A DNA stretch of 64,000 nt. Origin: Sipunculus nudus (taxonomy: Eukaryota; Annelida; Sipuncula; Golfingiida; Sipunculidae). The DNA lies in NCBI GenBank assembly GCA_026874595.1, contig CM049307.1, positions 58,412,870 through 58,476,869 of the forward strand, read 5' to 3'. The first letter of the stretch is position 1; every line of letters begins with the position of its first letter. Below are positions 38,134-49,231 of this stretch, one piece after another. The notes below the pieces were generated by a model. That model was given only the letters and a program-made list of their open reading frames with translations, did no database searches and was not told the DNA's origin. The position numbers and the translations under genes are program-made.

Positions 38134-38440
38134 CGGGAGCGTTAAGTCCAACCAATGAAGAGATATGAGTGATTTTATCCCAAGGCAGATGAACAGATGG
38201 ACACTGTGCAAAAATGGTTGCAGGTGGCGCCACCATTTTAGTGTATGTTATAAAGCTATCCAAGGGCCACATTTTTGCAAAAGTTTTAGCCTGATTGGTA
38301 AAACGGTTCCCGAGATATGTGGGTTTATGTGTGGAAACAGACGCACAAATGGCAGAGAGTAAAGGTTAGAGGTCAACCAAAAATGAGGGCGCAGCAGTTC
38401 ACATGTGACCCAACCATAATCCTGAATTTCAAAATATTCC

Positions 38441-38760
38441 GCCTGGTGGCGGCGGCGGCGGCGTCCGACTGAAAACATAGTATCCGCAAAACTCTGTGCC
38501 ACTCAGTGGCACGGACACCCACAGCAAAACCCCGTATCACCCCGGAATACATTCCTCCCCGGATCACCACGAATCGCCCCGGCAGTTTTTGACAAAAGCT
38601 GCCGGATCGCCCTCCCAGACCGCGTCCCGGACCGTTCCGGACTATTCCGGACCATCCCGGCAGCGCTATGGCTTACACCCCGGATCATCCCGGACCTATC
38701 CGTGGCACTGCCGTAGCTCTGCCGGGTCCTCTATGGGACTTATACTTTATGCGCCTCTGA
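38441..38760. other. GC-rich CCCGGA/CCGG patch
   Basis: Begins with a (GGC)n run at 38445-38462 and continues with many 'cccgga', 'ccggac' and 'ccccgg' repeats to about 38730. Composition is very unlike the surrounding AT-rich DNA. It contains the palindrome GTGCCACTcAGTGGCAC (38487-38503). A 91-codon open frame at 38496-38771 is proline/serine-rich and is better explained by the repeat than by a gene. No domain was recognised. Confidence 0.55.
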
Positions 38761-39270
38761 GTTGGTTTTGATTCTGGGAAGGGGTGGGGTTAAGTTATCA
38801 AGATAGAGCTTATTTAACATCATATAAATATGTTTTTTGTAATGAGCTACAAAGGTGGCGCCATGAGCCTCAGTTTGGTATATCTTATGTATATACATCG
38901 CTCTTAATAGTCTTATTTCAAATCCACGAATTGAATTTACATGTAACAGGGTCTTAAAGGAGTGGAAAGTATTCAGTTCAAAATTGGCAACTCTAGGCCG
39001 CCCTGTTAAAGGACGCCCGCATATTTCAGCTTGGCATTAGCTGGTTTCAGCTAAAAAACAAAAAAAAAACAAATTTATGTATGATGTGAAATGTATATAT
39101 TTTTATGCAGGTGTATGGTTCAAAAGGTTAGCCCTCCCACCACACTAGATGGAGTTACTATGCTAATCAGAACAAACCGTGTGTATCTGTCATTTAAAAT
39201 TTCATGCAAATTGCATGAGACAGGGGTGATACAGATGGATTTGAAGGTTCAGTTAGAATAATGGAAAATA
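38761..39270. other. No recognisable gene
   Basis: AT-rich sequence. 'tcatgcaaattgcatga' near 39200-39216 is an odd-centred palindrome containing an ATGCAAAT octamer; any function is unknown. Confidence 0.4.
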
Positions 39271-39277
39271 CAATGTG

Positions 39278-39530
39278 GGACAATGTTAATTTCACTTATG
39301 ACGTGTTCTGCCAGGTTCGTGCAATGAACATCCTTCATGAACGCGACTTGTACTTTTCAGTGTCACAGCTGGTCCAGATATCATTATACTGTTTTAGTCG
39401 GGGATTAGACAATGTTGATTTCCTAATGACGTCATATGCCGGACTTGGACAATGAACAAACAACAACGATTGCTGCTTGTACATTTCAGTGTCACATCTG
39501 GTCAATGTCCTGTTAGTCAGTTACATAATA
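39278..39530 (+). repeat. Two-unit degenerate tandem repeat (~129 bp)
   Basis: 'gacaatgtt(a/g)atttc' followed by 'atgacgt', 'gcaatgaaca' and 'tttcagtgtcac(a)gctggtc' occurs twice, with diverged spacing. Non-coding as far as I can see. Confidence 0.55.
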
Positions 39531-41724
39531 TTTGTTTGTAAATTTAAAAGGTACTGGCAACATTTTGATATTATATACTGTTAACATTGCCGGCTTGTGT
39601 TAGATGGATTTTAGTACTTTTTACAACTTAATTACGTGTGGAGTATTTTTTTAAATGTTAGTGTTACTTTTTATACATTTCTTAAATGATTCAGATTGGT
39701 TTTATTTGGTAAACATTTAACATGTGAGACAGCTATCCTGAACTATTGTCGATGTAAACCCCAATATAAATTGTAAAACAATCTATGCATCACAATCATG
39801 ATTGTACACACAGCCTGTAAATTAAACCACCCTTTAAATTTACAAACAATTTTGTATATATTAATGGCATATTTTGTACTTCCAGTTTTGATTTATAATA
39901 ATCAAATAATGAGATTCATTCACCCGTACCAGATATTAATGTTATATACTTATATTGTATATATTCAAATTTAAGACACGTGTTATTAACAAAATTAAAA
40001 AGTAAGAAACGTGAATAAAAAAAAACAATGAAAATTAGGTTTGAATCAAAACTGGACCCCCTAAGCGAAAACTAAGTTGTATTGTCATATATTTACCAAT
40101 ATTGAGCCCAATTATAACAACCTGAGAAAATGTAAATGATATATAAAATCTTTTAACTTTAATCCAAGCATCTGATTTGGAATACTGGTTATATTTTATT
40201 TGCGGTAGTTTTGTCAATTTGACCGTTTCAGCCTCATCGGTCGATTATAACGAGAGTACACTGAGTCGGGTATTCATGCCCGCCCTGGATTGCTGTAAGG
40301 TGTCACACACCCGCTAATGGAGAAACACTCTATACATTTTTTTTTAAAATTCCAGTAAATTCCTGTTAATTTATACCAATTTCAGGGGAAAACATGACCA
40401 GATTTTTATAATAAAAGCGAATTGTACAGAGTTTGGAACAGTAGTAATTAGTTTACACTTGTATTATGTATCGCCCTTGGTAAAACATCTATATCAAAAA
40501 TTCTTTCATGTCGTTTTAATTTCATTATAGCCCCCTTATTTTTAATCCTGGTAGGGTGTTCTTTCTGATAATATAAATTAAAGATGAAAAATATTTAGTA
40601 AATATTCGCAATTCCTACACAGGACGTTGGTATACACTGCTTAACTTGTTCAAATGGTTTGAGATCGTTTATATGAAGAAAGTAGTTTTTGGTTTAAAGT
40701 TCAAAATCCCATGTACACTGATTTTATTTTATATTCTTCTTCTTAAAAAATGTTTAACCTTTTAAAATCCATGTCTACAATATTGCAAATAAAGATGATG
40801 TAACTATGAGGTTTTGTTGAAACACTTAAAGCGATACCTGTTGTATCCCGTAATTACGGTTGCACTCGTCGTGAAAACAAGGTATTACATATAACGAAAT
40901 TATTGTTTTTAATTACATGTACATCATTATCATAGCACGACCTGGCGGCGAGGTATACACCTTCCAATCAACCGGTTCATTATTTCGTTTCTCTTAATGC
41001 AACAAACGCAAAACAGTTCTGAATAGTTATTAAGTATGGGAAGGAAAACTGACACCCAAGGAAACAATTTATTAATTTTTTAACCGTTTTGTTAGAGAGC
41101 CATGTGAAATCGTGTTACTAAAGTGATACTTAATATCAAAACCCTGATGAAAAATTGATCCGGAAGGGGGCATGCACATCTAGTTTTATCTATACGTATG
41201 TAGTTATAATTATGGATCCATGACTGATTTCTTAAATCTCATATATTAAAGCTGGCCGCGCCTCGATTGCCCTTTGTATAGTTTTCACCCGCAAAACCTT
41301 CATCCAATTTTTTTCATAAGTTTAATTTGAAGAAAAAAACATTTGGAATGAAGACTCCCAGAGGAAAACGGGTCCACATACAAATTCTGAAAGCACTCCT
41401 GAGACCGTTCTCCGTTGGCCTTCAGTTTTAATATTGTAACTGCAGTCCCGCGTCTATGATGCGGTTCACTGAATAGTTACAGCAGTTCTACCAATCCTCA
41501 TTTATCTATATACCTATATCTGCGTGAGCGCCCTGCCTGCTGACAGTATTCTTGGTTACATCACAGGCGGTCGTCTGTTGAACGAGCGGGCGTCCGGGAC
41601 GCGTTTGGGACACGGTAACGTTATACGACAAACATGCTCATGTGCAAACTGCCTCATCACTGAAGCGTTAACGTTATCAGAAGAGCAGTCTAAGGAAATC
41701 CGAAACATCGTGAATCAAAATATT

Positions 41725-41727
<3 letters not shown>
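39531..41727. other. No recognisable gene
   Basis: AT-rich sequence; all frames are broken by stops and no repeat family could be identified. Confidence 0.45.

Positions 41728-41783
<56 letters not shown>
41728..41783. repeat. (TA)n microsatellite
   Basis: Pure TA repeat, 56 bp. Confidence 0.95.
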
Positions 41784-41784
<1 letters not shown>

Positions 41785-42159
41785 TCTAAAAACAGATACG
41801 TTGAAATAACAAATAAATATATTGGTTATTTTAAACCAATTTAGTTTGTATATATGTGGTATATATGCTTAGTAATGAACTAATCTAGACTGTTACATAC
41901 TAACTAACTAGTTTTGGTCTGTTTTACCAATATCTTGGTTAACCTATCATTAACTAATTGGTTAAATCGGGTAACAATAGGTCATATCATTCAATTTCAG
42001 TTGGTTAGATCGGTGGACACGTTTATGTGTGCACTGCTACCTTCACTCCCTTTATTAGCTGTTTTACAATCCGGATTGGGTGAAGTCTTGTTACAAGCCA
42101 TTCTTTAGATTCGAGTTGCTCTAGTACGTGCGGGTTTCAAAGGGGAAACACAATTTTCG

Positions 42160-42232
42160 CTTGATCGTGGAATCGAACCTGTGACAACTCACATAAAAGT
42201 CAGAAGTTTTGCTCCTTAACCAGTAAATCTTG
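42160..42232 (-). other. tRNA-like sequence (pseudo-tRNA or SINE head)
   Basis: On the minus strand it has an A-box TGGTTAAGGAGC (42211-42222) and a perfect B-box GGTTCGATTCC (42169-42179), about 30 bp apart, as in a pol III internal promoter. The acceptor stem does not pair convincingly, so a functional tRNA is unlikely. A tRNA-derived SINE head or decayed tRNA is the better reading. Confidence 0.5.
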
Positions 42233-42634
42233 CTTCACTTGCAACTTATCAGGGACACTTTTGTTTGGTCATTGCTTGACCAATCAGTTGTTAAAATAAC
42301 CAATATGTTGGTAATATCAATAAACTTTTAACTCAACCAAATAAATAGGTTAAATATATGCGATCAAAGCCATGATAATTTTGAAAGTAAAGGTATGGGA
42401 GGGATTATCCCCCTATTTTTTCTAATCCTCAACTACTATACTCTTAAATATCTTTGCATAACGTAGTCTAATTTCAAGGGTGGGGTTCACATGTGGCCGG
42501 CCATAATATTTATATATCTTCAAAATTTGGATATAAACTGGAAAGTCCAAATATTCAATCGTTTGTAGCATGTACATGGTGAAAATGCACATCTACGTTT
42601 ATAACTAGCAATATGTCCAACTTTGAATTTTACT

Positions 42635-42834
42635 GGCTTCTGTGGTCTAGGCAGCGCACTGGACTCAACACAGCACAGGTCGTGAGTTCGAGTATTTATT
42701 ATATTAGCCGGGGAGCCGTGAGATTTTTTTTACGGTTGACCCAGCCCAGTCTTAGCTCTGTAGACTAATGGTAAGGCCTTACCTCACTGGCAGACGAATG
42801 CAAAAGCGGGGGGGGGGGGGGAGGGGGGGGGGGG
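42635..42834 (+). other. tRNA-like head with tail, SINE-like
   Basis: A-box-like TGGTCTAGGCAG (42643-42654) and B-box-like GAGTTCGAGTA (42684-42694) are spaced about 29 bp apart, followed by ~110 bp of non-tRNA sequence and a G-rich run (42808-42834). This layout resembles a tRNA-derived SINE, but no second copy in the window confirms the body, and the B-box departs from consensus. Confidence 0.4.
42808..42834. repeat. Poly-G run with one A
   Basis: Fourteen G, one A and twelve G. Confidence 0.9.
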
Positions 42835-44137
42835 TCTCGATGTTATGACCCAGCGGAGTGTAATAACGGAAAGACTCCTTTCCCTCGGTATAGTAAAATG
42901 TGGATGCTATCTCAAATACAGGCTGTTCATTATTACCCCCTACTTATGACTTGGGATATGATAAACTATGGATAAATTTATAATTTTATCGCTAGGGAAT
43001 AAATGAAGATATCTAAAAATTGAGGTATTAATTACGAAAAAATGGGAAAAGAAATAGATCAAATGAGAGATGTTACAGCTGAACGGGTAGGCGCCCGCCA
43101 CTGCCATTTCATTCAAAAAGCATATCCAGGGAAATAGGTTAACGAAGGTGAAACCCGTCACCTGCTTGAAGTTCTCGAGTGAATTATATATGACACAGCC
43201 AGGGTATCAAGACGTATTGTACAAGGAGTCTCTTTAGCCGGAGAAGCCACTGACCGTGTCATTACCAATGCAGTCGCTCGGGGATTCAATACCCCGGCAC
43301 CCAAGCGTCTGGGCGACGTAACAAGTGAATAAGTCACTCGGACAATATACAGGATAATAGGCACCCAAGGGTTGATGATTAGCGCTGTCCGGTAGACGTT
43401 CCTATCACCGAAATTAAATCCATGATCCCTGTGGGAATTATGCAGCTCACTCTTATTAGGCAGCACCTTTAATAGGGGAGCAGTGCAGAAAGGGTGATTG
43501 CATTTCACGGAGTCCAAGGAAATTAATCAGATGAAATTAATAGCTGTTTGTTTCCCAGGGCGTCAAAGAGGCTTGGTGTCCTTTAACGGATACTGTTTTT
43601 GTTTTCTAACCAGACAACGTTTACAAGGATAAGATTACTAGTATATCTGTTGTACGTGGAGGTATACTTTTTTTCCATCTTAAAGATCCCACCTAACTCA
43701 TTTCAACGTGCATTTTGTGAACGGTTCTGAATCTTATCTTTTTGGCCTCAAGGGAGGAAAAACATAAACGTGAAGAGTCTTTAACAGGAAAATGATGCAG
43801 TATGATTAATATTAAACGAAATATGACACAACAGAGTAAATTATAGCTGACGATCCTAAACCACCGATGATTTGTATAGATATGACGTCAAATTGGTACT
43901 CGCACGTTGCATATTCAAGTTACCCATGTATGTCTCTCCTATATCGTAGGGATAAACGAGAAAACCCACTTCAAAGGATACCATTTCGACGTATCATAGA
44001 AGTAAATACTATTATTTCATAATTATCTAAATAAACATAAATCGTGAAAACCTTCCAGATTAATTACAGCTTAACCATAAAAATTATTGACCACAGCTAG
44101 ACTTCTGACGATAATTGTTAACCCTAATCTTCATAAA
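42835..44137. other. No recognisable gene
   Basis: Includes a 119-codon minus-strand open frame at 43158-43517 with no recognisable domain. Its sequence includes a stem 'cgctcgggg' to 'ccccggcacccaagcg' (43273-43305). I treat it as a non-coding repeat fragment. Confidence 0.4.
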
Positions 44138-44415
44138 TTTTTTTTTTTTTATTATTGATCGAAACAAAAACATACATAAATACATATATATGCACAGACA
44201 CAGTTACAAAAACAGACTTAACAAAGTCGAAAACATTCAAGTCATATTAGACAAGGAACAGTGTGCAGGGTTGTAACAGAACATTAAATCCCAGTCATAG
44301 TTTAGATACATACATCCATGGCTGACAGTATTTATACTTAGAGAAGGCAAATGCTTGTTCACGTAACAGTTGTTAAATATAATGTTCATGTAAAGGAAAC
44401 GATTATACAATTCTC

Positions 44416-45254
44416 TTATTTAAACTTCTCTATCAATTCTTTCCATTTTTTCTCATGGGTGGTTATATTACCCTGTCTTCTAGCAATATTATCCTCAATA
44501 CTATTGCATTCTTTTACAAACAGAATAAAGTTGTGTAATTCAGGCAAGCTGTTCAGGCATTTACATGTATAAATGAATCTTTTACCTAACAATAGTAATA
44601 TGTCAATTAATGGATCGTCTGTTTTATTCAGTATAATACTTGCTACTGTAAACTTATCATTGCAATTAGATACTTCTTGCTCTATCAACCATTTTTTAAC
44701 TGTGAGATGAATCTCTGAACAATACTACAATAATAAAATAAATGAATATAAGTTTCTTTTTCCTCAGCACAGAAAGAACATAATTCATTTTCAACTTTAC
44801 CCAATTTCAGTAAGAGTGGATTAAGAAGTATAATTCTATGTAATAATTTATACTGAAACATTCTTAGATCTTCTGATGAGGTAATTTTCTTAATGTTTTT
44901 AAATGCCTCATAAACAGCACTTTTCATATTCAGCTGTAACTCAGCACACCATCTGTCTATTGCCTGTAGAGGTTGTGTGCATTTATTTTCCACCAATTCC
45001 TCATAAATATTTTTTGTTGACATCCCTTTTTCAATAATAGTATCTATCTTATCTTGAAATATTTCAGCTGGTGTAGTATTTGAACTTATCAGTTTTTTCC
45101 AACTTGAAGGAACAGCATCAATGATACTCATATACTGTAAGTAATTTATATGCACATTTTTCTTAGATTTTAGATCTGCCCAAATTAAGAATGTTGACCT
45201 TTCCGAGTTTATTTCCAAGATATCATATATTTTAATTATATCTGCAGAATGCAA
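44416..45254 (-). pseudogene. LINE ORF2 C-terminus with CCHC-type knuckle (broken)
   Basis: The segment at 45254-44685 ends with 'ELCSFCAEEKETYIHLFYYC', a C-x2-C-x8-H-x4-C arrangement typical of the C-terminal cysteine domain of these LINEs. A one-base frame change at about 44688 then leads into a lysine-rich tail (44688-44416) ending 'KKWKELIEKFK' before a stop. The tail with 'LGKRFIYTCKC' matches the usual terminal region of the group. Confidence 0.85.
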
Positions 45255-45902
45255 CCTTTTATTATTTATTATATTTTCATCTACTTTGATATATGAATTA
45301 AAATATATTTTTGTGATAATATTTCATCTAACGTTTGTACTTGACAAAAATTAAACTTACACCATATTTCTAATACGTCAATCCAGAAAGGGCTACAATG
45401 TTCATGTATTTTTTTCGTATCTCTGAATTTTATGTTACCTCTAAAGAGTAATTCACCCTTCCCTTTAAACTGTGCATTTACAATTTGTCTCCAGCCTTCC
45501 TGTAAGGAATCTGACAGAAATCTTTTAACCCAAGAGATTTTGATTGCTTCTATCTTTGACTTCAGGTGAATCATGTTCAGGCCACCTTTTTCTAGTGGTG
45601 ACAGTAAAGTAGATCTCTTAATCTTTTCTTTTTTACCCCATATGAATTTAAAAAACAATTTTTCTACTTGTTTTATAAAGTCCATTGAAGGACTGGGCAG
45701 AACCTGAATTGCATACGTGAGTTGAGACATTACAAGTGACTTAATTACAGTAATCTTTCCAGACAATGACATGGTTCTTTTTCCCATGTATTGATAATAA
45801 CTTTTATTTTACTTAAGATTTCTTTGTAATTTAACTCTTTCATTATCCGCCAATTGGGGTGGATTAAAATACCAAGCATTTTTATCGGACCGGGACACCA
45901 CT
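45255..45902 (-). pseudogene. LINE ORF2 thumb/connection region (broken)
   Basis: In one frame from about 45925 it continues 'WCPGPIKMLGILIHP' into 'TWEKRTMSLSGKITVIKSLV' and 'MSQLTYAIQVLPSPS', then 'IWGKKEKIKRSTL' and 'EKGGLNMIHLKSKIEAIKISW'. This is the post-RT region characteristic of L1/Tx1-like ORF2. Frame is lost again near 45305, just before the 'NNKRLHSADIIKIYDIL' block. Confidence 0.85.
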
Positions 45903-46607
45903 TCAACCCCATTTCATGAATTTTGTTTTATTGCTCAAGCTTTCAAAAATAGGCATCACCACTGTTTTGTCTATGTTAACCTTAAGACCTGAAATTTGCT
46001 GAAATTTATTGAAAATGGTCATGGTTTCCTGGGTTGAAGAGATACCTCTTGTTAATGTGAGTGCTGTGTCATCATCATATTGTACAATCTTGTGTTCTTT
46101 TCCAGCAATCATAACACCTTTAATATTTGGGTCATTTCTAATTTTCAAAGCTAGAATTTCTGATGCAATTATAAATAGATAAGGAGAGAGAGGGCAACCC
46201 TGTCTCACTCCTCTTTCAACTGGGAAGTATTCTGTTGCCCAGCCTCTGTTGAAAATGCTGCTACTAATATCTATATAAAGTAGATTGATCCATTTCCTAA
46301 AACAAGACCCAAAATTAAATATATTTAAGGAATTTTGTATATGCGACCATTGCAAAAAATCGAACGCCTTTTCAAAATCAACTGATATAAAATAACTGGT
46401 TGACTTTTTTTTCTTAAGATAGGCAATTATATCTGAAATTTTTATCAAGTTTTCCCCTATAAATCTTTTTTTCATGAAACCTGTTTGATCAGGATGGATA
46501 ATAGTAGGAAGTACTTTTTTTAATCTGTTAGCTAATGTTTTTGCAATTAATTTATCAGTATTCAATAATGACAGGGGGCGCCAATTTTTTAAAAGAAGCA
46601 AATCTTT
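45903..46607 (-). pseudogene. LINE reverse transcriptase core (broken)
   Basis: Contains the ordered RT blocks. 'LKNWRPLSLLNTDKLIAKTLA' is at the N-terminus, motif A 'SVDFEKAFD' at about residues 73-81, motif B 'GVRQGCPLSPYLF' at about 131-143, motif C 'QYDDDT' at about 174-179, and motif D 'GLKVNIDKTVV' toward the end. The usual Y-A-D-D of this group reads Y-D-D-D; the second position (codon at 46074-46076) has GAT where alanine GCN is normal. The two catalytic aspartates remain. A frameshift near 45920 separates this from the following 'KWCPGPIKMLGI' block. Part of a dead retrotransposon. Confidence 0.9.
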
Positions 46608-47365
46608 TCATAACTTTGGAATAAGACAGATAATGCCTTGGCGCATGGATGGTGGTAAGTGGTTCATTTGAAAAGAATACTTTATAGCACTAATAAAATA
46701 ATTTTTACGATCATTCCAGAAAGTTTTGTAGAATTCAGCGGGAAAACCATCTGGCCCAGGTGACTTATTAAATTTCAAAGTATTTAGAGTTTTATGCAGT
46801 TCTGTTTCAGAGACTTCTTCATCACACATTTTTTTTTTCTTCATCAGTTAGGATATTATGTCTGTCCTGGTTAAAGAACTCTTGTTTATGTTTATCATTT
46901 ACATTTGCAGCCTTGTATAATAATTTATATTAATTGAGCTCCTCATTTAGGATAGATTTGTTGTCTGTGGTTATATTTCCTGAGCTGTCCTTTAATCTTG
47001 ATATAGATTTTTTCTGAGAATTCCTCTTTTCAAGATTCAAAAAGTATCGTGTAGGTTTATTGCCTTCCTCAAACCATCTGGTCCTACATCTAACTATAGC
47101 TCCTCTTGTTTTTTCCTCCATGAATATTTTAAAATTATTTTTTGCTTCCTCCCATTTAGCTTTATCTTCTTTACTTCCCGATTGGTTATACTGCTTATAT
47201 ATGTTATTCATATCTCTCTCTAATTGGACCATTGTATTATTAAATCTTTTTTCTTCATGGAGGCATAAGCTATAGAGGTTCCTCTAATCTGATGGTTTCC
47301 CATAGGAGATTTGGATCAGCTTCCTGATTATACAAGGCTGCATAAATTTCATCAAAGTCCGTTCA
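46608..47365 (-). pseudogene. LINE ORF2 linker and RT N-terminal part (broken)
   Basis: From 47365 the minus strand encodes a piece with 'DFDEIYAALYNQEADPN' and 'LLWETIRLEE', then a stop and a frame change near 47250. It resumes with an acidic/basic coiled-like segment ending in 'RTRWFEEGNKPTRYFLNLEK' (47232-46930), a block often seen just before the RT in this LINE group. A stop follows NEELN, and a second frame change lies in an A-run near 46830. The last part has the RT-entry motif 'FNKSPGPDGFPAEFYKTFW' (residues 29-47 of the 46844-46608 segment) and ends at an in-frame TGA in 'LIPKL*KDLLLLKNWRP'. Confidence 0.85.
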
Positions 47366-47400
47366 AACATTTTGAGTAAATTTGCCGACAGAAGTGATGG

Positions 47401-47975
47401 ATTAGGTATATTAATTATTGTTTACGTTCTTTATCTTCTCTGTACATATTATTAAGAATTGCTTCATGTCTTCAATTCAGAACACGTTTAATTACTGTCA
47501 TTTTATATTTTGCAGATAAGACTGGAAATGTTATCAGGATATTACTTACAGTCTATACTGTCAGTGTTCGTGTCTTCTTAGAAGCCCAGACTTTAATTAT
47601 CCCCCCTGAAGTATGTTCAGAATGGCTGAATGAGACTGGAAATTATACGACAAATTATCCCAGATGGCGTTGTTGCTCGTTAACCCTGTCTGATTCGTGA
47701 TAAGTCTTTCAGTCTTTTTGGCACGAAATTGCAAATAGACTTTGTCAGCGGAAATTAGCCGGAGGTAAGCTATCACTTTTATATCTTTTTTTTTTATCCG
47801 TCTAACTGTTTGTATGTTTAATTCCTTTGTGTATGTAAAATATGTCTAGATACCTTTACAATATCCCTGTTTACCTGTGTGTTTCATAATAATTAATTGA
47901 AACTCATATGTTTCGTCAACCAAAAGGAGAAGACATGAATGAAATGTTTAATATTTGGTGCAAGCATATATCTAA

Positions 47976-47977
<2 letters not shown>
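47401..47977. other. No recognisable gene
   Basis: Flank of the truncated LINE. I could not extend LINE protein similarity past about 47400 and see no other feature. Confidence 0.4.

Positions 47978-48041
<64 letters not shown>
47978..48041. repeat. (TA)n microsatellite
   Basis: Pure TA repeat, 64 bp. Confidence 0.95.
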
Positions 48042-48046
<5 letters not shown>

Positions 48047-48099
48047 CCGTGCAATTGTACCAAGTTCTCAAACATGACGGAATGTGTGCTATCGCACAT

Positions 48100-48470
48100 A
48101 GTCAAAAATACAATATGGCGCCAGGCAGCGATCTTGGATTTTTCTTCATGTGCATTATCTCAAGAACCGGTCAAGTGATTGCCGTGATGATTTTACCATA
48201 GATTGAACTTTATCTATCGATAATAAAATGTGCCTGCCAAGCAGCACTCTTGAAATATGTTTCGCGCGCATTATCTTTAAACCGTTTAAAAAGATATTTT
48301 CGTGAATTTTCTGCGCTATAAAATGCGCTATATTTCACACCGGTTTATGATACACCGATTCTGGAATTTCGTTTCGAGCGCATTATCTCAAGAATCACCG
48401 TAAACATTTTATCGAATTTTTTCATCCATGAGGGGATCTTCAACGCTCATATCATTTCTAGTTAATTGTA
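48100..48470 (+). repeat. Degenerate tandem repeat, period ~110-120 bp
   Basis: 'gcgcattatct(c/t)(a/t)a(a)ga(a)ccg' recurs near 48152, 48268 and 48379, with 'cttggatttttcttc', 'cttgaaatatgtttcg' and 'ctggaatttcgtttcg' at matching positions. No coding potential seen. Confidence 0.5.
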
Positions 48471-48988
48471 AATTTATCTTTAGTGGGTGTGGCATTGACA
48501 TGAAGTATATAATGAAGGAGTTGGTAAGAGCTGTTATTAATATTTGATCTTTTCTAAATTTGTTTAATCATTACCGCATTTTTTTTTTAACTTTAGAAAT
48601 TAAAACAAAGATGAAATATCAAATCCATAGGGAATTTGAATGTAAGTGACCTGTGTGATATCGCTATAGAAAGTGTAAAAGAATAAATAATTATACCTCC
48701 TCCAGATGGCGATATGTATTATTTTAACCCTTTGTTATTTGTATTTCTGTAAGCAAAATTTTCTGAACAAATGTTGAAAAAACTTATAAGGAACAAGCAA
48801 GTAAATTGTAAAACAGTTTAAAAGATCACCATCACATGTTTATTTCTTATCCTGTGTTGCTGTGTAATTTTAATCGGATTTTGGCGGAGGTTGCATGTGG
48901 CCTTTGCCTCTTTCTAGTTTAGTAGTAATTCAAAACTATCGTATATATTCAATAGGAATTCAATAGCAATACAGCAAAGATATACTGA
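48471..48988. other. No recognisable feature
   Basis: AT-rich sequence between two repeat clusters; nothing supportable. Confidence 0.4.
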
Positions 48989-49018
48989 AATATATATGTA
49001 TATATATATATATATAAA
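48989..49018. repeat. (TA)n microsatellite, interrupted
   Basis: Short TA repeat with single-base interruptions, left of the hairpin. Confidence 0.85.
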
Positions 49019-49055
49019 TAGATGTATGAATAGCCATGCTGGTTCATTGTTTTAT

Positions 49056-49231
<176 letters not shown>

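Larger units (their letters stand above)
37674..38142. mobile_element. Hairpin-ended insertion element, 469 bp, 10-bp target duplication
   Basis: Exact 10-bp direct repeats TAAGTCCAAC flank it (37664-37673 and 38143-38152). The homologous empty site in the 3.9-kb copy reads 'ataagtcaaaccaatg', confirming an insertion. The ends carry short inverted repeats ACGCTC (37675-37680) and GAGCGT (38137-38142). Just inside each end is a strong hairpin (37686-37730 and 38082-38133). No coding frame was recognised. A ~9-10-bp duplication would suit a Mutator-like element, but the 6-bp termini and paired hairpins are not typical. I cannot name the family. Confidence 0.75.
36893..38440 (+). repeat. Dispersed element with palindrome-centred tandem repeats, copy 2
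   Basis: Homologous to 3883-5005 from 'actagaatacg' to past 'gcgcagcagttcacatgt'. Exact GGTGGCGCCACC occurs at 37192-37203 and 38223-38234, with variants near 37319, 37470 and 37596. A separate 469-bp element is inserted at 37674-38142. The left end cuts into an LTR fragment, so this copy appears to have arrived after the LTR was duplicated. Confidence 0.75.
44138..47400 (-). mobile_element. 5'-truncated L1/Tx1-like LINE, inactive (~3.26 kb)
   Basis: Non-LTR retrotransposon on the minus strand. The 3' end is a 13-A tail (T run at 44138-44150). Going 5' there follow a ~265-bp 3' UTR (44151-44415), a C-terminal region with a CCHC-type knuckle, the thumb/connection region, the reverse transcriptase core, and an N-terminal linker that fades out near 47400. 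The endonuclease domain expected upstream is not seen, so the copy is 5'-truncated, the usual outcome of target-primed reverse transcription. At least four frameshifts and several stops break the reading frame. A clear target duplication was not found. Assignment to the L1/Tx1-like branch rests on the RT motifs and C-terminal layout; clade needs a tree. Confidence 0.9.

Noticed and set aside
43158-43517. 119-codon minus-strand open frame
   Set aside because: No domain, contains a palindromic repeat fragment; looks like a repetitive non-coding sequence.
44121-47460. Target site duplication of the LINE
   Set aside because: Compared the sequence after the A-tail with the sequence before the apparent 5' end; the partial resemblance ('gaagat') is too short to call.
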